34,570 bases of DNA from Synergistaceae bacterium (GTDB lineage: Bacteria > Synergistota > Synergistia > Synergistales > Aminobacteriaceae): the NCBI GenBank assembly GCA_017394925.1, contig JAFPWQ010000058.1, positions 1 to 34,570 of the forward strand, written 5' to 3'. The position numbers and the translations under genes were made by a program. The notes beneath the pieces were generated by a model. The model saw only the letters and a list, made by a program, of their open reading frames with translations, had not been told where the DNA came from and made no database searches. Positions 17,211 through 25,495 of the stretch are shown here, one piece after another; the first letter of the stretch is position 1; the number at the start of each line of letters is the position of its first letter.

Positions 17211-18146
17211 ATGAACTTTCTTCGCAAACTTAGTGATTCTCTTGGGCAATTCATGGCCGTTGTCGTAATAATTGCCGCTGCATTAGCGTTGTTCGTTCCT
17301 TCGAGTGCATCATGGATTCAAACTGAATGGATTAATCCGATATTAATGATAATCATGTTCGGAATGGGATTGAATCTCAGTCTGGATCATTTCAAGCTGC
17401 TGTCTACGAAGCCTCTTCATATTCTTCTCGGAATAATCGCACAGTTCGCAATCATGCCTGCACTCGCATTATTTTTATCTTTACTCTTCAAACTTGATGC
17501 TGATTTAATGACAGGAGTTGTTCTTGTCGGAACATGTCCGGGAGGAGTAGCAAGCAATACAATAACGTCAATGTCAAAAGGAGATACAACTTTGAGTGTT
17601 GAGATGACGAGCATAAATACAATTCTTGCTCCTTTCGCCACGCCTGCAATAACGTCCATGCTTCTGAATATAAGAGGAATTGAAGTTGATACTTTTGCGA
17701 TGACCTTCTCAATCATTCAGGTAGTAATCATTCCAATAGTATTGGGCTTAACCGTCAGCAAAATCTTTCCGAAAATCAATGATGCTCTCTCTGATGTTTC
17801 AAGGATTGTATCAATGATTGCAGTATGCTTAATCGCTATGTCTGTCATCTCCCGTAATGCAGAACAGATTCTTTCATCCGGTCTGTTAATCTTCACTGTA
17901 GTTATACTTCATAATCTTCTTGGATATGTCTGCGGGTTCATGCTTGGCAGTGCAATCGGAGTCAGCGATGCAAGAATCAAGGCACTCTCAATTGAAGTCG
18001 GGATACAGAATTCGAGTCTTGCTGTCAGTCTCGCAGAAAATATTTTTCCAGGTCTGGCAATGGCAGCTGTACCCGGTGCATTATTCACTGTGTGGCATAA
18101 CATATCGGGTGCATTATTAGCTTTATTATACAGACAATGGGAATAA
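17211..18146 (+). CDS. BASS-family sodium-dependent symporter
   Basis: A membrane transporter of the bile acid:sodium symporter superfamily (SBF), about 311 residues with nine or ten hydrophobic segments. Diagnostic stretches are FGMGLNLSLDHFKLL near residue 45 and VGTCPGGVASNTITSMSKGD, whose Gly-rich turn and Asn form part of the sodium site in this fold, followed by LSVEMTSINTILAPFATP. Substrates in bacteria include small organic acids, pantothenate and similar compounds, so the name should not be read as bile-acid uptake. I start at ATG 17211, which has GAGGAG at 17195-17200 and gives MNFLRKL. A longer in-frame reading from 17142 has no ribosome site. Confidence 0.93.
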   Translation: MNFLRKLSDSLGQFMAVVVIIAAALALFVPSSASWIQTEWINPILMIIMFGMGLNLSLDHFKLLSTKPLHILLGIIAQFAIMPALALFLSLLFKLDADLMTGVVLVGTCPGGVASNTITSMSKGDTTLSVEMTSINTILAPFATPAITSMLLNIRGIEVDTFAMTFSIIQVVIIPIVLGLTVSKIFPKINDALSDVSRIVSMIAVCLIAMSVISRNAEQILSSGLLIFTVVILHNLLGYVCGFMLGSAIGVSDARIKALSIEVGIQNSSLAVSLAENIFPGLAMAAVPGALFTVWHNISGALLALLYRQWE

Positions 18147-18214
18147 AACCCAGAATTCAGACATAGATTAATTACACCGTGTAACTTACAGCATAAAATC
18201 ATCTCGTAATTTTG

Positions 18215-18244
18215 ACTGGCTTTTAACCAGTTATACGTGTATAA
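18215..18244. other. Two small inverted repeats in the gap before the coiled-coil gene
   Basis: ACTGG (18215-18219) and CCAGT (18227-18231) form a short hairpin without a T run, so it is a poor terminator. It is followed by TTATAC-GT-GTATAA (18231-18244), a 6-bp inverted repeat around two bases, 12 bases upstream of the -35 box. The second could be an operator; nothing else in the 181-base gap identifies it. Confidence 0.3.
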
Positions 18245-18255
18245 ACTAAGGCTGT

Positions 18256-18284
18256 TTGTTAAAATTTTGCGGTTATTATAGAAT
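18256..18284 (+). promoter_or_regulatory. Promoter for the exported coiled-coil gene
   Basis: TTGTTA (18256-18261) and TAGAAT (18279-18284) are separated by 17 bases, with 4 of 6 and 5 of 6 matches to consensus. The gene starts at 18328. Confidence 0.55.
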
Positions 18285-18327
18285 TATCGCCATAAAAATT
18301 TTCACACATTAAAGGGAGGATACGTTT

Positions 18328-19644
18328 ATGTTCAGAAAAACAGCAATGCTCATGCTGGTAATGATGCTGCTGTCGGTCTCATTGTCATGGGCTGATGAAC
18401 CCGAAGCTGCACCTGCAGTAACAGAATCAGAATCAGAGTCATTACAGGAAGTTGCGAGTGCAGACTCAGAACCAGAACAGCCCGATGAACTTACGCTGAG
18501 GGAAAATGCAGTGAATGCTAAAGCCGCAGAACTCGAAGCATTAGAGGCATCACTGAAGGCCCGCGAGGAATCATTAAGAGATCAGGAAACTAATTTTGCA
18601 CCCAGAGCGGCCAGACTCGCGCAGTTGAATCGTCAGCACAACGCAGAATCGGCTTTACTCGGAGGACGTGAGAATCAGATTAAGGACCGTGAACTTGCAT
18701 TGATGAGACGTGAAGCGGAACTTGCCAGACGTGAGAAGGCATTTGCGGAAGCCAGCCAGAAATTTACGACAGCAACGGAAGCACTTGCAGGACGTGAGGC
18801 AGATTTAGCGAAAAGAGAGTCAGAGCTTGCCGGACGTGAGAGTGAACTCAACGCAAAAATTTCGGCCAAAGAAGCAGCAGACAAACTCACAGAACGTGAA
18901 GCGGAATTAGTGAAGCGTGAGACAGCATTAACAGAACGTGAAGCAACCGGCAATCGTTTAAGCGCATTAGAGTCAGAACTCAGCGAAAAGGATTCGGCAC
19001 TGAAGGCACGAGAAGAGGCAGTAACGGCGCGTGAGGCAAATGCGAAATCACAGGAAGAAAAATTATCTGAGCAGTCAAAAGAGATTGCATCACATGAGGA
19101 GGCACTCTCAAAGAAGGAAGCAGATTTAACAGCACGTGAATCAGCACTTGCGAATGAGAACAAAAAGCTCGCAGAAGTTTCAACATCACTGAATGAAAGA
19201 GAATCGGCATTAATCAACCGTGAAGTCGAAGCAAACATGAAAGCTAACGAAGTTGCAGAGATGGAGACGCTGATAAAAGAACTTCCTGCATTTGACCCGG
19301 ACAACTCAACGGAAGCGGCCATGATATTAACGTACAAACTTCCGGCGGCAAGAAGACGTGAGTTAATTGCAATGCAGAGAGCAGCATATCAGAAGTACAG
19401 CTCAAACAGAATCACTCAGGCATTCGAGGATTATTCAGCGGCGGCAGAAGCAGAACCGAATGTGAATTATCTTGCGGCATACTGGGCAGGACTTGCGGCT
19501 GAAAGATTACGCAACAGAAGAGATGATGCGCTTACATGGGCGAATAAGGCACTTGAAATCAACCCGAACTACAGACCCGCACAGGAACTTAAACGCAGAC
19601 TTGAATCGCATTCATCATCACAGCAGAGAAGACGCTCGCGTTAA
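18328..19644 (+). CDS. Exported coiled-coil protein with C-terminal TPR-like repeat
   Basis: I do not recognise a named family. The protein (438 residues) has a signal peptide ending LSVSLSWA-DEPEAAP and a Glu/Ser/Pro-rich spacer. A very long Ala/Glu/Arg/Leu coiled coil (about residues 60-315) follows, built on a seven-residue theme of the form LxxREAE, with more than twenty RE-containing units. The last 110 residues are a helical tail in which AFEDYSAAAEAEPNVNYLAAYW and DDALTWANKALEINPNYRPA look like TPR helices. It ends with a basic stretch, RRRSR. A role as a periplasmic spacer or envelope scaffold is inference. GGGAGG lies before the ATG; a promoter precedes and a terminator follows, so it is a single-gene unit. 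Confidence 0.85.
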   Translation: MFRKTAMLMLVMMLLSVSLSWADEPEAAPAVTESESESLQEVASADSEPEQPDELTLRENAVNAKAAELEALEASLKAREESLRDQETNFAPRAARLAQLNRQHNAESALLGGRENQIKDRELALMRREAELARREKAFAEASQKFTTATEALAGREADLAKRESELAGRESELNAKISAKEAADKLTEREAELVKRETALTEREATGNRLSALESELSEKDSALKAREEAVTAREANAKSQEEKLSEQSKEIASHEEALSKKEADLTARESALANENKKLAEVSTSLNERESALINREVEANMKANEVAEMETLIKELPAFDPDNSTEAAMILTYKLPAARRRELIAMQRAAYQKYSSNRITQAFEDYSAAAEAEPNVNYLAAYWAGLAAERLRNRRDDALTWANKALEINPNYRPAQELKRRLESHSSSQQRRRSR

Positions 19645-19668
19645 TCATCACAGGGATTTGATATTTAT

Positions 19669-19703
19669 TCCCCTCTGTTGATATTAGCGGAGGGGATTTT
19701 GTT
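19669..19703 (+). terminator. Rho-independent terminator after the coiled-coil gene
   Basis: TCCCCTCTG (19669-19677) pairs with CGGAGGGGA (19688-19696, one wobble) around a 10-base loop, followed by TTTTGTTT. Confidence 0.85.
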
Positions 19704-19729
19704 TAACATTAAGGAGGTGCTTTAACAGT

Positions 19730-20863
19730 TTGGAAGATTTGTATGAAATTCTCGGAGTCCCAAGAGATGCATCACAGGCGGACATAAAGAAGGCATTCAG
19801 GAAACTTGCGCATGAATATCATCCTGATTCACATCCCGGCGACAAGGCAATAGAAGACAAGTTCAAGAAGATAAATGCGGCGTATTCAGTTCTGAATGAC
19901 CCGGAGAAACGCGCCCGTTATGACCAGTTCGGAAGTGCGGACGGCAATGCGAATCCTTTCGGCGGTATGGGAGGCGTAGATCTCGGCGATTTATTCGGTG
20001 ATTTATTCTCGCAGGCATTCGGAGGCGGTTTTGGGGGCTTCGGAGGTTCACGGAGAGCGAATCCCAATGCACCGCGTCAGGGTGAAGACATTGAACAGGT
20101 CATGAAGATAACGCTTCTCGAAGCCAGCACAGGAATCACACGCGATATTGACGTAATGCGTTCTGAGAAATGCCAGCACTGTAACGGAACAGGAGCAAAG
20201 CCGGGTACGAAAGCTGAGACATGCCCGACGTGTAAAGGTCAGGGTCAGGTGAGACAGGCACAGCAAAGTTTATTCGGTCAGTTCGTGAGCATAACTACAT
20301 GCCCTGACTGCAAAGGCAAAGGAAAAATCATTAGGGATAAATGCGATGAATGCCACGGGCGCGGAATGGTGCGTAAGAAACATACGATTGAAGTTAAGAT
20401 ACCTGCGGGAATTGAACGGGGAATGCGTTTAAGAATCCCTCATGCAGGCGAGGACGGAATAAACGATGGGCCTTCGGGTGATTTATATCTCATGATTGAC
20501 GTTGAGAAACACCCGGACTTTGAGCGCGACGGGCCGGATTTACACACGAATTTGATTCTCACATATCCGCAGGCAGTTCTGGGTACGACCGCAAAGATTA
20601 ACACGCTTGACGGATCCGTAACTGAGATAAATATTCCGGCCGGGACGTATCAAGGGCAGGTGTTCAAGGTTAAGGGTAAGGGAATGCCTAAAATTAATTC
20701 TCTCAATGCAAAGGGAGATTTATACGCTCATGTTTACATTGAGATTCCGAAGCAATTGACCGAAAAACAGCGCGAGTTGATTAAGGCACTTGCTGACGAA
20801 ATGAAAACGCCGGTTAATAGTGAACAGGGATTTTTCGACAAAGTAAAAAATTTATTCAGCTGA
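19730..20863 (+). CDS. dnaJ: Chaperone DnaJ
   Basis: A full type I J-protein (Hsp40) that delivers clients to DnaK and stimulates its ATPase. The J domain carries HPD at 31-33. A Gly/Phe-rich linker spans about 70-107. Four CxxCxGxG zinc repeats are intact (148-155, 165-172, 191-198, 205-212; the third and fourth read CPDCKGKG and CDECHGRG). Client-binding and dimer domains follow. The start is TTG at 19730, which gives MEDLYEILGV; there is no ATG in frame near it, and AAGGAGG lies 12 bases upstream. dnaK and grpE are not in the window. The slipin gene follows after 14 bases. Confidence 0.97.
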   Translation: MEDLYEILGVPRDASQADIKKAFRKLAHEYHPDSHPGDKAIEDKFKKINAAYSVLNDPEKRARYDQFGSADGNANPFGGMGGVDLGDLFGDLFSQAFGGGFGGFGGSRRANPNAPRQGEDIEQVMKITLLEASTGITRDIDVMRSEKCQHCNGTGAKPGTKAETCPTCKGQGQVRQAQQSLFGQFVSITTCPDCKGKGKIIRDKCDECHGRGMVRKKHTIEVKIPAGIERGMRLRIPHAGEDGINDGPSGDLYLMIDVEKHPDFERDGPDLHTNLILTYPQAVLGTTAKINTLDGSVTEINIPAGTYQGQVFKVKGKGMPKINSLNAKGDLYAHVYIEIPKQLTEKQRELIKALADEMKTPVNSEQGFFDKVKNLFS

Positions 20864-20877
20864 GGTGATTTTATATT

Positions 20878-21681
20878 ATGGTGATTCATATGGAAGATAT
20901 TAGCTCAATTATTTCTGGGCTTGGTTCGGTTGCTGTTGCGCTATTCTTTTTGCTTATCGTACTTTCAATGGCGATTCGTGTTGTTCCTGAATACAGAAGA
21001 CTCGTGTTATTCAGACTTGGCCGTCTTGTTGGCAGTCGCGGACCTGGAATCGTATTCATCATGCCGTTCATCGACAAAGCAATCACGGTTGACCTGAGAA
21101 TCTTAACGCTTGATGTTCCAGTTCAGGAAGTAATCACGAAAGACAACGTAGCAATCAAAGTTAATGCTGTAGTTTACTTCCGTGTACTTGAGCCTGCAAA
21201 ATCAGTTGTCGAAGTTGAGAACTATATCGTAGCGACAAGTCAGCTTGCACAGACTACGTTACGCTCTGTTGTGGGATCCGTTGAACTTGATGAAGTGCTT
21301 TCGTCCAGAGAGAAAATCAATCAGGAATTGCAGAAGATAATTGACGACCGCACAGATCCGTGGGGTATTAAGGTTAGCGCGGTTGAAGTGAAAGAGCTTG
21401 AACTCCCGGAAGGAATGAAGCGGGCAATGGCACGTCAGGCAGAAGCAGAACGTGAGCGCAGAGCAAAAATCATTGCCGCAGAAGGTGAGTTACAAGCCGC
21501 CGAAAAATTATCGGAAGCCGCTCACAAAATGGAAAGTTCACCCGTAACATTGCAGCTGAGATATTTGCAGACGATTCGCGAGATTGCCGGTGAGAGAAAC
21601 ACGACAACATTTTTCCCGATTCCTGTTGATTTAGTACAGCCGTTTATAAATAAGCTGACGGGCAAAAAGGAGAATGCATGA
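20878..21681 (+). CDS. Slipin/stomatin-like SPFH membrane protein
   Basis: One N-terminal membrane segment (about residues 14-34) is followed by an SPFH domain: VPEYRRLVLFRLGRLVGSRG, GIVFIMPFIDKAITVDLR, KDNVAIKVNAVVYFRV, and a charged helix (about residues 180-215) rich in Ala/Glu/Arg. This matches bacterial slipins, which form ring-like membrane microdomain assemblies and are often paired with an NfeD protease. No NfeD gene is present here. It begins 14 bases after dnaJ with TGAGGTGA as ribosome site and its stop overlaps the alaS start. The first of two in-frame ATG codons (20878, 20890) is taken. Confidence 0.93.
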   Translation: MVIHMEDISSIISGLGSVAVALFFLLIVLSMAIRVVPEYRRLVLFRLGRLVGSRGPGIVFIMPFIDKAITVDLRILTLDVPVQEVITKDNVAIKVNAVVYFRVLEPAKSVVEVENYIVATSQLAQTTLRSVVGSVELDEVLSSREKINQELQKIIDDRTDPWGIKVSAVEVKELELPEGMKRAMARQAEAERERRAKIIAAEGELQAAEKLSEAAHKMESSPVTLQLRYLQTIREIAGERNTTTFFPIPVDLVQPFINKLTGKKENA

Positions 21682-24326
21682 TGAAATACAGAAGTGCCGC
21701 TGAACTCCGCGATATGTTCATAAAGTTCTGGGAGGAAAAAGGCTCAAAGCATCTCGAAAGTTTTTCGCTCGTCCCTGATGACCCTTCATTACTTTTCACG
21801 ATTGCCGGAATGGTTCCGTTAAAGCCATATTACTTGGGCATAAAAGAACCTGAATATCCCAGAGTCGTAACGAGTCAAAAATGCGTTCGTACAAATGACA
21901 TTGAGAACGTCGGAAGGACTGCAAGACATCATACATTCTTTGAGATGCTCGGAAATTTCACGTGGGGAAGTTACTTCAAGCATGAGGCTATAACATGGGC
22001 GTGGGAATTCCTGACTGAGAGAGTCGGACTTGACCCCGAAAGATTATACGCAACTATATATCTTGATGATGAAGAAGCATTTGACGTGTGGCATAATGTC
22101 GTGGGACTTCCCAAAGAGAAGATATATCGTTTCGGCGAGAAAGATAACTACTGGTACATGGGCGACACAGGGCCGTGCGGGCCATGCAGTGAGATATATT
22201 ACGACAGAGGCGAAAAGTATTCGTGCGGAAAAGAAACTTGCGGCGTTGGCTGTGATTGCGACCGTTACATGGAAATCTGGAATCTCGTGTTCACCCAGTT
22301 CGACAGACAAAAGGACGGAAGTTTGCCCTTACTGCCCCACAAGAATATCGATACAGGCATGGGACTTGAGAGACTTGCATCAGTTGTTCAGAATGTAGAT
22401 ACGGATTATGAGACGGATTTATTCACGCCGTTAATCGAACATACATGCAAACGTGCAGGTATAAAGTACGGGAATGATTCGAAAAATGACATGGCCGTAC
22501 GTGTGATTGCAGATCATGTTCGCAGTGTTGCCTTCATGCTTGCTGACGGTGTTTTACCCTCAAATGACGGTCCCGGTTATGTCCTGAGAAGATTATTGCG
22601 CAGAGCTGTAAGATTCGGGAAATTGCTCGGCTTTGATGATATGTTCCTGTGTGAATACATGCCCATATTGATTGATATTATGGGTAATCCTTATCGTGAA
22701 CTTATTACGCAGAGGCCGGTAATCGAACAGATAATCACGCTTGAAGAAGAGAAGTTCAATAAGACGCTCAAACAGGGAACAGAATTATTTGATGCAGAGA
22801 TTGCGAACCTCAAAGCACAGAACAAAAACGAAATTCCCGGTTATGTTATATTCACACTCTATGACACATACGGATTTCCTCCTGAACTCACCAGAGAAAT
22901 GGCAAGTGAACAGGGCTTCACTCTCGATGAAGAAGGCTTCACGCGTTCAATGACTGAGCAAAGAGAACGTGCAAGGTCATCAAGCAAGCAGAAAAGAAGC
23001 GCATTAGCCGGAGATATATACACTGAACTTGAGAATGAGACAGGCAGAACGAAATTTACGGGCTATGAATCAGATTCAGGGACAGGAAAGATTATCGCGC
23101 TGATTGATTCAGAGGGCAGAACCGAAAGCGTAACAGGTCCGTGTGAATGTGAGATCGTTTTAGACGTAACACCTTTCTATGCTGAACGCGGCGGCGAGAT
23201 CGGCGATACAGGCATAATGATGATTGCAGGCCATGAAGTGAAAATCATAAACACTATACCTCATGGGAATATTATCGTTCATACGGCAAAACTTGAATCA
23301 GGATTCACAATCAACGTTGGAGATAACGCAGAATGCCGTATTGACGATGAAAGACGAAGTGCAATCAGACGCAATCACACGGCAACGCATTTACTGCATG
23401 AGGCACTCGGACGCGTACTTGGCCGTCATGTCAGGCAGGCGGGTTCACTCGTTACGGATGAGTTTTTGAGATTTGACTTCACGCATCATTCTGCAGTTAC
23501 TGATGAAGAAATAGCACAGGCCGAAGAGATAATTAACCGTGAAATCCTGAATAATATTGCGGTTGATATATCAGAACATTCAAAGGAAGAGGCTCAATCA
23601 CTCGGAGCTAAGGCACTCTTCGATGAGAAATACGGCGATGTTGTTAGAGTCGTAAATGTCGAGGGATTCTCAATGGAATTATGCGGAGGCTTGCATGTCG
23701 AACGTACGGGTGATATTGGCAGCTTTAAGATTCTTCGTGAAGAGAGCATTGGCTCAGGCACAAGAAGAATACTTGCGGCTACGGGCATGAATGTACTTGC
23801 GATTCTTCAGAAATTATTCACACTCAGACGTTCAATGACAGCGTTACTCTCAACCGATGAAGATAATCTCAATGAGAAAGCAAAAGCACTTGTCGAAGAG
23901 TTAAAGACGATGAAGAGTCAGATTCAGGCGGCGAAATTACGCGATGTTCTCGAAAACTCAGAGAGATTTTTAGAACGTGAAGAAATTAACGGTGTACTCG
24001 TTCAGACAGGAAGATTCATTGATATTCAGCCCAACATGTTACGCGATATAGGCGACAAGGCAAAGGCACGTCCAGAACCAAATGTAGTTATTCTTGCATC
24101 ACGTAACACTGAAGATGATTCATGCCAGCTTGTTGTGATGTCGGACGATAAAGCCGTGAACATGGGAGTGAATGCGGGCGCGCTAGTGAAGGAAGCGTGC
24201 GCTGTTCTCGGCGGTAAAGGCGGAGGCAGAAAGAATATTGCGCAGGGCGGAGGTCGTGAAGGCTCAAAACTCGAAGATGCACTGAAACACATTCACGCAA
24301 TGATTAAATCTCAGGTGTCAAAGTGA
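21678..24326 (+). CDS. alaS: Alanine-tRNA ligase
   Basis: Attaches alanine to tRNA-Ala (EC 6.1.1.7). The class II catalytic core is at the N terminus (QKCVRTNDIENVGRTARHHT, FFEMLGNFTWG). The editing domain carries HTATH (567-571) and the zinc Cys/His in CGGLH (669-673). The C-terminal DHHA1 part ends with GGKGGGRKNIAQGGG. A Cys-rich insertion (SCGKETCGVGCDCDR, about residues 176-190) in the core is a variant seen in some lineages. At 882 residues it is full length. ATG 21678 overlaps the slipin stop as ATGA; the following codon is also ATG. The stop overlaps the ruvX start, so the run is probably co-translated. Confidence 0.98.
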   Translation: MMKYRSAAELRDMFIKFWEEKGSKHLESFSLVPDDPSLLFTIAGMVPLKPYYLGIKEPEYPRVVTSQKCVRTNDIENVGRTARHHTFFEMLGNFTWGSYFKHEAITWAWEFLTERVGLDPERLYATIYLDDEEAFDVWHNVVGLPKEKIYRFGEKDNYWYMGDTGPCGPCSEIYYDRGEKYSCGKETCGVGCDCDRYMEIWNLVFTQFDRQKDGSLPLLPHKNIDTGMGLERLASVVQNVDTDYETDLFTPLIEHTCKRAGIKYGNDSKNDMAVRVIADHVRSVAFMLADGVLPSNDGPGYVLRRLLRRAVRFGKLLGFDDMFLCEYMPILIDIMGNPYRELITQRPVIEQIITLEEEKFNKTLKQGTELFDAEIANLKAQNKNEIPGYVIFTLYDTYGFPPELTREMASEQGFTLDEEGFTRSMTEQRERARSSSKQKRSALAGDIYTELENETGRTKFTGYESDSGTGKIIALIDSEGRTESVTGPCECEIVLDVTPFYAERGGEIGDTGIMMIAGHEVKIINTIPHGNIIVHTAKLESGFTINVGDNAECRIDDERRSAIRRNHTATHLLHEALGRVLGRHVRQAGSLVTDEFLRFDFTHHSAVTDEEIAQAEEIINREILNNIAVDISEHSKEEAQSLGAKALFDEKYGDVVRVVNVEGFSMELCGGLHVERTGDIGSFKILREESIGSGTRRILAATGMNVLAILQKLFTLRRSMTALLSTDEDNLNEKAKALVEELKTMKSQIQAAKLRDVLENSERFLEREEINGVLVQTGRFIDIQPNMLRDIGDKAKARPEPNVVILASRNTEDDSCQLVVMSDDKAVNMGVNAGALVKEACAVLGGKGGGRKNIAQGGGREGSKLEDALKHIHAMIKSQVSK

Positions 24327-24742
24327 GTTCGGGACGCGTACTTGCACTTGATATCGGCACAGTGAGAATCGGAGCGGCAATTTCAGACTCTAACCGCATA
24401 ATCGCACAGCCGTTAGACACATGGAACGCAGAAAATGATTCATGGCTTAATGATTTTGATTCTGCACTCGCAAAATATAATCCTGCAATTATAGTTGTTG
24501 GTCTGCCTTTACGGACTGACGGCAAAAAGAGCGAGGCCGGAGAAAAAATTCTTGCACTTGTCGATGAACTTCGCAAAAAATATCCTGAACGTGAATTTGT
24601 TACGCACGATGAGAGATTTACGACGGTGATAGCACAGCAGGTTCTGATTGGTGCAGATGTATCACGAAAACGAAGACGCAAAAGTGTAGATAAGATTGCG
24701 GCGGTGTTAATTCTCGAAAGCTGGTTAGAATCGAATCGTTAA
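24323..24742 (+). CDS. ruvX: RuvX/YqgF-family Holliday junction resolvase-like protein
   Basis: A 139-residue RNase H-fold protein. The first acidic site is D10 in LALDIGTVRIGAAISDS. VGLPLRTDG and HDERFTT are the family's middle blocks, and the closing acidic site is in DKIAAVLILESWL. In E. coli, YqgF acts in pre-16S rRNA 5'-end processing; a Holliday-junction role is also proposed. The start is GTG 24323, overlapping the alaS stop. The alaS-ruvX linkage is common in bacteria. A terminator follows directly. Confidence 0.95.
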   Translation: MSSGRVLALDIGTVRIGAAISDSNRIIAQPLDTWNAENDSWLNDFDSALAKYNPAIIVVGLPLRTDGKKSEAGEKILALVDELRKKYPEREFVTHDERFTTVIAQQVLIGADVSRKRRRKSVDKIAAVLILESWLESNR

Positions 24743-24748
24743 ATACAT

Positions 24749-24778
24749 TCCCTCTCTGAAAACGGGAGGGATTTTTTA
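24749..24778 (+). terminator. Rho-independent terminator after ruvX
   Basis: CCCTCTC (24750-24756) pairs with GGGAGGG (24764-24770, one wobble) around TGAAAAC, followed by ATTTTTTATT. The tail overlaps the end of the convergent PIN gene. Confidence 0.88.
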
Positions 24779-25200
24779 TTTGCCGAAAGTGAAGACATCA
24801 GCAAAATATTCTTCAGGTGTTAATGCTTTCACTTTGCTGTTCTGATAATCTTTTGCGTTTCTCGTGATTATATAGTCCGCATTGAGGCGTTCTGCTGTTA
24901 CGCTCTGTACTGCGTCTTCGTAATCATGCCATTTCATATTTGCGGCCTCTTCAACATCCGAAAATTTAAAAGATCCGCAAACCTGAACGCTAAAGCCAAT
25001 GCCATAAATATCTCCTGCATACGGTCAGGAGTTAATTCTTTTCTCATGATGTAGGATATATTAATCAGGCTCATAGCAGAGATATAACCTTCAATGTAGT
25101 TATCCTCACAGTATCCCCACACTTTGAGAGCTTCATCAAGATACGGTTCTCTCTCCTGCAGCACATCAAGCAGTACGTTTGTGTCAATCAGCAATCTCAT
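24776..25200 (-). pseudogene. PIN-domain toxin (VapC-like), frame-broken
   Basis: The first frame (25200 down to about 24964) gives MRLLIDTNVLLDVLQEREPY, the classic PIN start with catalytic Asp, and then runs into a stop at 24934. The -1 frame continues at once as FSDVEEAANMKWHDYEDAVQ, then TAERLNADYIITRN and ALTPEEYF, ending with TAA at 24778-24776. These hold the remaining PIN acidic residues (E/D in the DYEDA block and the TRN block), so one gene of about 141 residues has been split. The break lies at T-TTA-AAT (24970-24964). One extra T in the following T4 run would restore the frame exactly. It overlaps the antitoxin gene by 17 bases, as expected for a toxin-antitoxin pair. Confidence 0.85.
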
Positions 25201-25426
25201 ATTTCTTCCTCAACATTTCTTCTCTTACTTTGGCAGCATCAATCTCTTTGCTGAGAATTCCCTTGAGCCTTTCACCTATAAGTGTTACAACTTTGCCTCT
25301 TGGAAGAAACCGGCCTATCTCTTTTCCGTTCTTCGTCATGATGATCTCCTCGCCGTTTTCCATCATGTCAAGATATTCGCTTATGTGTTCCTGAATCGTG
25401 TCCCTTGTTGCTATTGAACTGAGCAT
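25184..25426 (-). CDS. Phd/YefM-type antitoxin
   Basis: An 80-residue protein with the Phd/YefM pattern: SSIATRDTIQEHISEYLDMM, then EEIIMTKNGKEIGRFLPRG, a DNA-binding beta-helix part, and a charged C-terminal toxin-binding tail. Members of this group repress their own operon and neutralise PIN or RelE/Doc toxins. The ATG at 25426 is used because AGGAGG lies 9 bases before it; a TTG at 25444 lies before the ribosome site. The end overlaps the PIN gene start. The antitoxin frame is intact while the toxin frame is broken. Confidence 0.85.
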   Translation of the reverse strand: MLSSIATRDTIQEHISEYLDMMENGEEIIMTKNGKEIGRFLPRGKVVTLIGERLKGILSKEIDAAKVREEMLRKKYEIAD

Positions 25427-25495
25427 AAATATATTCCTCCTCAAAAAATTTAATTCTGTTCCTCACAATTTTAACATCAGGGGGAACTGAATTAA

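Noticed and set aside
18675..19337. Minus-strand open frame of 220 codons, Ser/Ala/Phe-rich
   Set aside because: It is the mirror of the repetitive Glu/Arg/Ala coiled coil, whose codons rarely give antisense stops; no independent start signals.
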